DNA of 23,460 nucleotides from Phialocephala subalpina. Its lineage: Eukaryota > Ascomycota > Leotiomycetes > Helotiales > Mollisiaceae. The DNA is taken from contig FJOG01000091.1 in NCBI GenBank assembly GCA_900073065.1, positions 57,491 to 80,950 of the forward strand, in the 5' to 3' direction. Below the pieces are notes generated by a model. That model was not told the DNA's origin, ran no database searches, and was given only the letters and a program-made list of their open reading frames with translations. This document shows positions 1-7,714 of the stretch, in pieces (the first letter of the stretch is position 1; the number at the start of each line of letters is the position of its first letter). The position numbers and the translations under genes are program-made.

Positions 1-1
1 C

Positions 2-310
2 CACAGCTCAGTGGTGTTGCCAACGCGTGGTGGGAATGCTGGACACGGCGGTAGCAAGGTAGTCGACCCCACAGGTGCGGGGCATGCCTTTTTGGGTGGG
101 TTCACAATTGGCCTTATTAAGACTGGGAGTGTTATTGATGCTGTTGGGTATGGTTCAGTCAGCGCTACATTCGCGCTCGAGCAGATAGGTCTGCCAAAAT
201 TCAAGAGAGGAAGTGCCACTGAAGAAGAAACGTGGAATCGAGATACTGTAGCGCGTCGCCTCAGGCAGTATGGGTCACTAGGTCGCAGCGCAGAATCTGA
301 GCAGAATTGA
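2..310 (+). CDS. PfkB-family kinase, C-terminal part (MAK32-like), 5' truncated by window edge
   Basis: The reading frame is open from base 2 and stops with TGA at 308-310, so only about the last 102 residues are here. They carry the PfkB C-terminal signature as VVDPTGAGHAFLGGF, which in this fold forms the anion hole and the end of the nucleotide site. In typical ribokinases the motif is DTxGAGDxF and the Asp is the catalytic base; here that position is His. The VVDPTGAG...FLGG wording resembles fungal MAK32-like members, whose substrate is unknown, rather than adenosine or ribokinase. The rest is a helical tail with a charged end and no further domain. It converges with the MOCS1A gene, leaving 96 bases between the stops. 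Family assignment is firm; the MAK32 subgroup is from memory of the family and less sure. Confidence 0.8.
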   Translation, partial: HSSVVLPTRGGNAGHGGSKVVDPTGAGHAFLGGFTIGLIKTGSVIDAVGYGSVSATFALEQIGLPKFKRGSATEEETWNRDTVARRLRQYGSLGRSAESEQN

Positions 311-406
311 GATCGTCTTTCTCACTCAAACCCAACCCCAGAAGCATGGTGACCGCGATTCGAATAGCTGCGCGGAACGATTCAAACAAATAAAGAAAAA
401 GACAGC

Positions 407-1792
407 CTATCCCCCAATCAAAATCATTGGTCTGTTCTTCATATTCTCCAACACGCCCAAGCCCGCATGCTTCGCTGCCTTCTTGCCAACGGCTGCCTTG
501 ATCATATCCAAAAGCTCCATCTTCATCATTCCCGAGCCCAACGATCCACTTAAGGCTTCGGTTTTCCAGTAGTCGAGATCTTCTTGCCCAAGGGGCTCTC
601 CATTATTATACTTCCTGAGCAAATCCCTTAGTGATACTTCTGCGTTCCCAAATAAGCACACCTTCAAATTTCCATCATTCATGAGTCTGAGTCGATTACA
701 GGAACCACAGAAGTGATCAGTAATGCTCGTGACAAAAGCAATTTGTCCTATAAACCCGGGAATCCTGAAAGACTTCCCCGTGTCGTTGACATGATCTGGG
801 ACCTTTTCGATTGTCGGATAATGCTCTTTCACTAAATCAAGCATTTCCGCGAATGGCATCATTTTCCCCTCAGCCCACTTATTACCATCGAAGGGTAAAT
901 ATTCCAAAAATCTAACCTCAACGGCACGATTTCTCACAAACTCAACAAAATCCAGAATCTCCCGATTGTTCGTGTTCCGCATCACCACGCAGTTGATCTT
1001 GAACTTTATGCCCGCACCTAGCGCATTTCTTTCGAGTACTTGATCAATGTTCTTCATGACAGCAGAGAAGCCGTTTCTTCGCGTCATGATCTGGAACAGA
1101 TGTGGATCAAGAGTATCGAGACTAATATTTATGTTTGTTAGGCCCCATGCAATCATTTTATCCAAGTGACGATGGAGTGTTATGCCATTTGTCGTCAGGC
1201 AAATCTCTTTCAGTCCGTGTTGGCGTAGCGAGCCGAGCTGTTCCATCAGGAAGAGAATGTCCCTACGAACCGTTGGCTCCCCACCCGTTAAGCGGATTTT
1301 TGTGACGCCTTGAGAGACGAATAGGGATGCGAGGATTACGATCTCAGCTGTCGTGAGGAGCTCGCGAGTTGGGGACAAGGTTACACCTTCTAAAATCATC
1401 ATTAGCATTGATTTGACCTCTTTAGCATATATTCGCTTACCTGCTGGCATGCAATAAAGACACCGTAGGTTACATTTCTCCGTAATGCTGATGCGAAGAT
1501 AGTTGTGCTCTCGACCAAATTTATCTACCAAAAAAGATGAGAAGGGCTTCAGTGGCTTATCGAAATTTATAAGCCTCTTTGGTGTTCTAGAATCGGCAGA
1601 TTCGACAGGTATTGCTAGTTCTTGCTGCGGAGGCGTTCCATTTGCTGATACTACGTGAGGGTAGGTAGACGGTGCTTGTTGAGGTCCACCTTTGTTTATC
1701 AGTGACCGATAATCTATTCGTACAAGTCTCTGGTCTACTGTTCTCTTCCAGATTGGAAGCCTTGTCAAGAATAATGACATATTCGATTCCAA
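407..1792 (-). CDS. MOCS1A: GTP 3',8-cyclase, MOCS1A/MoaA-type radical SAM enzyme of molybdopterin synthesis
   Basis: This enzyme turns GTP into the cyclic precursor that leads to cPMP, the first step of molybdenum cofactor synthesis. The radical-SAM cluster motif CNLRCLYC (CxxxCxxC) is followed by the SAM-site GGEPTVRRD, and the C-terminal second Fe-S cluster motif is CGSC, 13 residues, then Cys. The protein ends in Gly-Gly, the tail that MoaA needs for catalysis. A 51-nt intron (1390-1440) lies just after CMPA; removing it gives CMPAEGVTLSP, the family wording, and a protein of about 444 residues. The N-terminus (MSLFLTRLPIWKR..., from the second Met at 1780) is basic and hydrophobic and fits a mitochondrial presequence, as for eukaryotic MOCS1A. 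There is no MoaC domain, unlike the Aspergillus cnxABC fusion. The next gene upstream is more than 3 kb away. Confidence 0.95.
   Translation of the reverse strand: MESNMSLFLTRLPIWKRTVDQRLVRIDYRSLINKGGPQQAPSTYPHVVSANGTPPQQELAIPVESADSRTPKRLINFDKPLKPFSSFLVDKFGREHNYLRISITEKCNLRCLYCMPAGKRIYAKEVKSMLMMILEGVTLSPTRELLTTAEIVILASLFVSQGVTKIRLTGGEPTVRRDILFLMEQLGSLRQHGLKEICLTTNGITLHRHLDKMIAWGLTNINISLDTLDPHLFQIMTRRNGFSAVMKNIDQVLERNALGAGIKFKINCVVMRNTNNREILDFVEFVRNRAVEVRFLEYLPFDGNKWAEGKMMPFAEMLDLVKEHYPTIEKVPDHVNDTGKSFRIPGFIGQIAFVTSITDHFCGSCNRLRLMNDGNLKVCLFGNAEVSLRDLLRKYNNGEPLGQEDLDYWKTEALSGSLGSGMMKMELLDMIKAAVGKKAAKHAGLGVLENMKNRPMILIGG
1390..1440 (-). other. 51-nt intron in MOCS1A that stays open if retained
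   Basis: On the minus strand the stretch begins GTAAGC and ends TTTTAG, with a branch-like GCTAATG about 15 bases before the acceptor. Its length is 17 codons and it has no stop, so an ORF finder reads through it. The 17 extra residues (rich in Lys, Met and Ile) sit directly after the CxxxCxxC cluster and break a strongly conserved stretch, so I treat it as an intron. Confidence 0.88.
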
Positions 1793-1849
1793 GAGTTCGG
1801 ATCCTGATAATATTGATGAAGAAAATGCAGACGGTAATGGATACTAACA

Positions 1850-2965
1850 AGCAAGAAAAACAGAATATATGGCTCCTTACGATTCAAGATTTCCCCTTGT
1901 CCAGCAAGCACAGAGAGCATTTCAAAGCCAGACTCTGTCCATTCAGATCTAGATGCATCACGCTAATTGCAATTATGTGAGGATGGCTTGAGGCGGCGAC
2001 AACACTAGACTAGGGTTCATTAAAAATTACAGGTTGGAGAAAGCCAATGTTGAAAAACAAATATGCAGATCTAATCACCCCAAGGGGTTTGGGCGTTCAC
2101 ATGTGCAAACCGAAACAGCCTCTGAATAATAGCTCTGACACTTCAATTATAATCAGCCTATAGGAGATCAAGATCAAGCAAGTCCCAGAACCCAGCCTGA
2201 GATCTGACCTGCTGTATTTTTGTACTGAATGCATCTTGCCAAGATGTTCCCTATGAAGCAACACTTGCCGATCCTTGTCTCTTTTCTTTTCCTTATTTGC
2301 AACTTTATCTTTGCTTGCTGAGGAATGCTTCAAACCAGCTCTGCCTGTGCCGGTTACACTCCCCAATGCCCCGACGCCCTTCAAACCGGCTGAAAAGCCT
2401 CACAAAACGCCTTGGTATTGCCAATACGTGTCTGCCTGTGCACTAAGCTAAGTGGATCGCAGGATGGTTGGGTGAGCCTAGCGCATGGATCTGTAGTTGG
2501 TACGGAGGGGGACGCATTGTCGATTGCATCGCTGCGCTGTAGACAGCAGGGCCAAGTTATCAGCTAAACTAGGGTGTTTTGTCGTCAGCACGGGACAGAG
2601 TTTGGCGCCTGCAGATGGGGGAAGAGAGGAGACTCACCTGGTGCCAGCAAATCGGAAGGACGATCCAACAGGCGTGAGGCAGACTAGAGGAATGGCATTG
2701 CTGTTAGCGTTGGATGGAAGAGAGGCCGAGACGAGGCTGGAGTGAAGGGGTGTGAAATCTGAGGTTGCTGGCCGCCAGGCGCACTCGCAAAAGTTAGGAA
2801 ACGGGGAATGGTCGCGAAGTTGAAGCAACGGTCGAGGGAAGCAGTGTTAGATTTATTCTCGACGTGGGGCTCGCGAAATACTTGAGTGCTCACGCGACCG
2901 CGTGACCGACGAGCGCTAGTATAGCTGGGTCCTCAAGGGGCGCGTTGCCCAATGTAACCCTCGAT
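1850..2965. other. Intergenic stretch without a recognisable gene
   Basis: Upstream of MOCS1A up to the AT-rich block I find only short ORFs with no family resemblance and no splice-linked coding pattern. The part next to 1792 must hold the MOCS1A promoter, but I see no clear TATA element. Base composition is ordinary until about 2965, where it collapses to AT. Confidence 0.6.
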
Positions 2966-3420
2966 TTCCTTAAATAGAATTATTAACATGAATATTATTA
3001 TAATAAAACATTAAAGTTTATATTACAAAATTAATTTTTAAAACGTTATATTCTAAATATATTATTATATTATAAATAAAACAAAATAAAATAATATAAT
3101 TTAAATTATTTAAAATATTATTAAAAAATTAAAAAGTTAAAAATTATATTTAATATATATAATATAAATTATAATAAATTAATATAATAATAATATTAGT
3201 AATTCGTTAATAATTAAAATTATAAAAACTTTAATTATAAAAATTCTATTTAAAAAATATAAAATTATATATTTTATAATTATAAAAATATAATATTCAA
3301 ATATTAAATTTAATAATCTAAATATAAATTTATTCGAAGTCCAAGAATAAAAAGAATATTTATATAAATTATACTTATATATATATTTTTTTCGATAAAA
3401 GTACATTTTATATTTATATT
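2966..3420. repeat. Extremely AT-rich block, probably RIP-eroded repeat
   Basis: Counting by eye, bases 3001-3420 contain about 27 G or C in 420 (roughly 6%). The sequence is made of TA, AAT and TTA strings, and the change from ordinary composition is abrupt on both sides (near 2965 and 3420). A phrase AAGTCCAAGA at 3339-3348 recurs as AAGTCCGAGA at 3422-3431, hinting at a decayed internal duplication. No transposon protein can be read in it. Heavy RIP of an old mobile element is the usual cause of such islands in ascomycetes; an inserted piece of mitochondrial spacer is an alternative that I cannot exclude. Confidence 0.75.
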
Positions 3421-3434
3421 AAAGTCCGAGAGAA

Positions 3435-4180
3435 TCGTTTATCTAGAACGATAATCAAAAGCATCAAGAGAAACACAAGGGCGTGCGCATCCCAATACCT
3501 GTCGAGTATGGAACTCTGCACTGCTGACCTCGCGGCAGACTCCTATTGGAGTGAAAACCGTTCAAATACACCACGGCAAGAATTATCTGGCGAGGAGCTT
3601 CGCATTCCTTCCAACCTGAACAATTCTTCGAGAACCCACGTCTTGAAAATATCTCTTGCACTTCAGTAAGAGCAGCGGGATATACATCGGCCATAATCTC
3701 GCACATGCCGACATGCTCGTGTAGAGATGGGATGTGTATGGCTTGGAAGAGGTTCGATTGGGGTAGAGGATCAATTGGAGGGTGCCGAAGGCATTTTCGA
3801 ATCGTGCCAAACGGCGGAGGAGGACGTGGACTGTTCTGCAGATTTCATCTTGCCAGCTTTTCTAAGTAATCGACCAGAATGAAGATTCGTCTCAGCAGAT
3901 GATGTACATTCGATCGGGAGGTCGAGTTCGAGCTTTGTATGCCGCTAATATTGTTTAGGTATCGTCCGCCATCGTTCTAGACCACAGCGCTCGAGAGATT
4001 GCTGCGAAGCAGGAGGTACATTTTAAGATTTGAATCAATGGCCGGAGATCTCGGAGTGCTCGCTGAGGTCGCGCTCTCCTAATCGTTTGCAAGGCAAGGC
4101 CAGAGAGGAGGAGCTCAAAGAGAGTGTTCTAAAAAGCGGTGTCATTCTATCGACTCAATTCGGCATGGTGTCCCTCTCGA
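3435..4180. other. Unassigned stretch, possible decayed coding sequence on the minus strand
   Basis: Two overlapping minus-strand frames (3464-3706 and 3583-3810) look protein-like, with an amphipathic stretch near 3600-3700 and an upstream open part to about 3960 in the frame of the first. That frame is interrupted by TGA near 3858 and TAG near 3978. I do not recognise a family in any frame, so this may be a relic gene or chance. Nothing else is evident. Confidence 0.25.
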
Positions 4181-4663
4181 CGTTTATATAGCTTCAACAT
4201 TTCTCCTCCTCTTGACCAACCAATCTCTTCTCCATTTCAATCTCTTGCGTGTACCATAATCCCCCCTGACTCTTTGTGCTTTGACAAGTGACAATATAAC
4301 AACACCAAGTACAGTTCCTAGCTTATGTGGGCTTCAGCGTAGATTTCAAATTTTTCTTCCAAGTCGTTAACCCCTTCCGGAAAGAGCGTTATCTCCGGAG
4401 CCCTAAAGAATCATAGAGGAGTTGTTGATATCAGGATGTTATTGCCAGAGGCTCTCTCAAATGTTTGTTTTGTTTTCAATGTCCAGTGTTACTTGATTCA
4501 TCACCTTGAGCTGCGGACTTGCGTTCGTGACATTGCCTCCAAGCCTTCAATCCTTCTTCCCACATTTCAATCCAGCTTCACTAATTCTGCTGTCTTGCAA
4601 CGTTCTTATGATACAGTCACTTGCAAAATCGGCTTCATCCCCTTTCGCCTAAAAAAATTCTGA
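4181..4663 (+). promoter_or_regulatory. Orphan promoter-like segment followed by a 75-codon ORF
   Basis: At 4184-4191 TTATATAG is followed by a long CT-rich tract (about 4200-4245) with a CCAAT at 4219-4223. This is the usual make-up of a highly used ascomycete core promoter. The first sizeable plus-strand ORF after it is 4436-4663, 75 codons starting MLLPEALSNVCF, with no family resemblance. The segment may drive a non-coding RNA or a small protein, or be the remains of a lost gene. Confidence 0.3.
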
Positions 4664-4704
4664 GCACAGACCACAGCAGCATCCAAAATGCCAAGACTGT
4701 ACTG

Positions 4705-4746
4705 CATCACGTGGTGCTGCTTCATGTGACTGTACAGCACGTGATG
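4705..4746. promoter_or_regulatory. Two CACGTG boxes inside an imperfect inverted repeat
   Basis: CATCACGTGGTGCTG at 4705-4719 faces CAGCACGTGATG at 4735-4746; the arms match except for a three-base insertion. The two CACGTG cores start exactly 30 bases apart (4708 and 4738). CACGTG is the site of bHLH factors such as Cbf1. No start codon of a recognised gene is close by, so a function is unproven. Confidence 0.35.
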
Positions 4747-5065
4747 GGACACAAATCTTATACTTAACACAAGTTTTCTAGCGTCGCGCTACGCGCTCTG
4801 CTTCTAAGCATGCTAGATACTATAATTAAGATAGAATAAAATAATGATGGCTAAGGGAGAGGCATGAATCTTGGAAATAAATTGGTCGCGTTACTATAGC
4901 ATTTAAACACATTAGAAGCCTCTTGGATTATTCCCGGTAGAAGTTTCTAGAATATGCTAGATGCATTAGGTGTGCAGCACTCTGTAGTTAAAGATCAGCT
5001 CCCCTAGGACCCTCTTTATCAAAGTTATTATAATAAAATATTTATGATATATAAAGATTTCGTAA
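4747..5065. other. Moderately AT-rich 3' flank of the HET-ankyrin pseudogene
   Basis: No gene is evident. The stretch becomes AT-rich in two places (around 4815-4850 and 5025-5060) and contains no stable coding frame. It may belong to the same duplicated unit as the pseudogene, since such HET-ankyrin genes are multicopy, but this cannot be seen from one copy. Confidence 0.4.
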
Positions 5066-6940
5066 CTATGAATTATTGTTGGTTCGAGCTCCCTTCGTTG
5101 CAGCCCTTAACAATAGCGTCCGACGATTAGCCTATAACAGCAGCGTCTGACGATAATCGCCCTTGGCCTCTAGCTCAGCGCCCTTCTCCACCAGCAGCTT
5201 TACTACCGCCTCGTGCTTGTTCGCTATAGCCCATAATAGCGGCGTCCGACGATCATCGTCCTTGGCCTCTAGCTTAGCGCCCTTCTCTAGTAGCAGTTTC
5301 ACTACCGCCTCGTGCCCATTTGCCGCAGCTAATAATAGCGACGTCCGACTATCCTCATCTTTAGCCTCTAGCTCAGCGCCCTTCTCAAGTAGCAGCTTCA
5401 CTACCGCCTCGTGCCCCTTCGCTACAGCCCTTAACAGCGGCGTCCGACGACTCGTATCCTTAGCCTCTAGCTCAGCGCCTTTCTTCAGCAGCAGCTTCAC
5501 TACCGCCTCGTGCCCTTTCGCTGCAGCTAGTAATAGCGACGTCTGATGATCATCGTCCTCGGCCTCTAGCTCAGCGCCCTTCTCCACCAGCAGCTTTACT
5601 ACCGCCTCATGCCCTTTCGCTACAGCCCATAATAGCGACGTCCGACGATTATCGTCCTCGGCCTCTAGCTCAGCGCCTTTCTCTAGCAGCAGTTTCACTA
5701 CTGCCTCGTGCCCATTTGCCGCAGCTAGTAATAGCGACGCCCGATTATCCTCATTTTTAGCCTTTAGCTCAGTGCCTTTTTCAAGCAGCAGCTTCACTAA
5801 CGCCTTATGCCCATTCGCTGCAGCCCTTGGTAGCGACGACTTATTCTTATGTATCCGTCGCTCCTGTCGGACACATATACTTTCCTCGCGATATTCTAAC
5901 TAGCTAAAATCTCGTAGATTAAGCAGTTTAAGGCTATTACTCATTGTCCTCACAAAGTACTCCTTTGTTTCTGATATAGCTTTTAAGTAGATTGCGACCG
6001 CCTTCCCATTTTCTGTACATGGAAGAATGGTAAGCCCAACGTCCCGAAAAACAGTTCTAAAGCGGAGTTTCAAATGAACTCTTTTATTGTTCACTGTTAT
6101 GGCCCCGCTTAAGGTACTGGAAGGATTGAATGGGATGATTTCACCGGAATTGAAGAACGCGGCTAAGGAAGTTGCTAAAAGGCTGCTATGTTTCTCAGAT
6201 GATTTCTAGGCGAAGAGGCTATAGTCATCCGAGACCCTTATAATTTCTTCTTGGAGCCTAGTGAATGCCTTCTCTCCTTCTCCGTAGAGCAGGGGCATGT
6301 TGATACTAAATATGCTTATTAAGCAATAAGCAAGATTTTCAACTTTCGTTGTCTCTTTCTTCGAAGCTTATGACATTCTTTGTGCGACATTAGCACTTTC
6401 GAGGTCAGCTCTTTGTAGGATAGTGTCAGGTATGTGGGTAATCTCCGATATTCTCGGTTGTAGGTTAGACTTAGTACCGATTTCTTGCTATGCCTGGTCT
6501 AGAAATATTACCACTGAAGGAGCGATAAGCTCTTGAAGGGTCTATCCTCTGTTAAACTATTTGCTCTTTGAGAATTCGGGGCTTACGGTCTTAGTTTGGC
6601 GATTAACGGCGTTGGATGGCACGTCGTTAAGATAGGCGTAGCACACTACGGATTCTTGGTACTAACGATACATGGAGTTGATCGCTTCGGAGAGCTCCGC
6701 GCTGCTTGTTTTATCAATGCAGCAAGTGTCGATCCAAATATAATCGAATCCGTGCGCTTTGGCAATGGAGCAGGTTTTTCTAACTTTTTCATATTTTGCT
6801 CTATCACTATGTTCGATATGATCGATATCTTGGGAGGTAATTTCATCGCCACTCCACTTATGTGAAAGGATCGCGTACAGTGGGATCTTATGGCCTTCGA
6901 ATTTTTCGAGCTTGTAGTTGTTTGTATGAAGCAGACGCAT
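5066..6940 (-). pseudogene. HET-domain plus ankyrin-repeat gene, inactivated by eight in-frame stops
   Basis: One frame runs from ATG 6938-6940 (MRLLHTNNYKLEKF) to TAG 5066-5068 without any frameshift. It reads as a HET (heterokaryon incompatibility) domain: YAILSHKWSGDE, DYIWIDTCCIDK and SSAELSEAINSMYR, then TLQELIAPS, then NMPLLYGEGEKAFTRLQEEI. A middle region follows, then seven 33-residue ankyrin repeats. Such proteins trigger self/non-self cell death in fungi. Stops lie at 6662-6664, 6557-6559, 6542-6544, 6488-6490, 6206-6208, 5900-5902 and 5132-5134 (TAG) and 6368-6370 (TAA). The HET-region stops align with family Trp positions, e.g. MYR[W]Y, RG[W]TLQEL and MS[W]ASK. The last ankyrin unit also has an in-frame deletion. 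Neighbouring substitutions such as Arg to Lys and Asp to Asn fit G-to-A change. Almost certainly not translated as is. Confidence 0.9.
5135..5818 (-). repeat. Tandem 99-bp units encoding seven ankyrin repeats
   Basis: Units of 33 codons carry the ankyrin core NGHEAVVKLLLEKGAELEAK with only a few substitutions between copies, so the DNA itself is a near-identical tandem array. Differences cluster in the loop (DNRR, DDHQ, TSRR, EDSR, DDRR, GDYR), the part that normally contacts ligands. Trp codons survive in two units (LLWAV, LLWAI). After 5135 a shortened unit follows, ending at 5066. Such high-identity arrays expand and contract readily and are typical of fungal incompatibility genes. Confidence 0.85.
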
Positions 6941-7714
6941 TTTTTCAGTTTTTGGACTTAGACCGGGAATGTGGCTCGGTTGGTTCTTTTTGTTGTAGGT
7001 GATTTTCGGCAGAGTTCGACGGCTATAATTTATTCGAAGGAAGTAGAAGATTAGGATTTTTTGAGGAGTAGGAGGATGACCGCTGGAAGAAATTGGAGCC
7101 CGTGAGAGAATGAAAAGGGAGGATGACTGCAATTAGTGCGACTTGGATTCAGCCTTGAATCTTAGCGGGGTGTTAGGTAGCCACCGCCACACTAAGATCA
7201 CTTTGGATCTTTGGTGCGTGCTGGGCCACGTTGCAGCACAGCCCCGATCAAATTTGGCATTGGGTGTCATGATGATCATTCACCCTCATCAGTACGTAAA
7301 GCGTAAAATCGCTAACAAATGCACTAAAGCAATTCTTAAATATACCAAATTAAAGGCATCACTAACTTGAGTGACTGTAGCAAGGGGGAACAGATTTCCA
7401 TTGGCCGGGATATAAATCTATGGCCGAGCAAATGGTGGCGGAAACATCGGTCCCGAACAGGAAGAATACTTCCGTGCCCCACGTTCCGACAACAGGCTCA
7501 CACTACCCCACCAACCCAAACCTTACTTTCATCGCAAGCTTGGTCTTGAACTTCCCATAATATCTTTTGTCTCAATTTCCAGCTTGGCACTTTCCCTAAA
7601 TGTTCCAGCTGAAGCAATTCGAAGCTTCGAAACTTCGATGAAAAATAGAAGCTGCGTCTGAAGACCAAAATCGAGCCCAGCGACATCCACCTCCACTTCT
7701 CATCTCCAAAAATA
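6941..7714. promoter_or_regulatory. Intergenic region with likely promoter of the MmgE/PrpD gene
   Basis: The pseudogene frame continues open upstream to 7132 but without HET homology, so this is its former 5' region. On the plus strand an ATTGG (inverted CCAAT) at 7400-7404 is followed by TATAAAT at 7411-7417, which would place initiation about 270 bases before the ATG at 7715. A pyrimidine-rich stretch lies between 7495 and 7600. No other gene is evident. Confidence 0.35.

Noticed and set aside
1587..1850. Alternative minus-strand 87-codon ORF overlapping the MOCS1A start
   Set aside because: No conservation; the MOCS1A frame is continuous and has a presequence-like N-terminus.
3179..3406. 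75-codon minus-strand ORF rich in Ile, Tyr, Phe and Lys, resembling a mitochondrial membrane protein
   Set aside because: It is the expected translation of sequence with about 6% GC; no family pattern is present.
5076..5092. GGTTCGAGCTCC as a tRNA B box
   Set aside because: It lies in the decayed ankyrin frame and has no A box or cloverleaf partners.
5163..5546. 127-codon plus-strand ORF rich in Ser and Ala
   Set aside because: It is the complement of the ankyrin array; its regularity comes from the 99-bp repeat.
5066..5818. CRISPR-like array because of regular repeats
   Set aside because: The units are contiguous 99-bp coding repeats without spacers, and the genome is fungal.
6662..6940. 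Short intact HET protein ending at 6662
   Set aside because: Homology continues in the same frame after the stop for more than 500 codons, so this is a truncated fragment of a larger gene, not a gene of its own.
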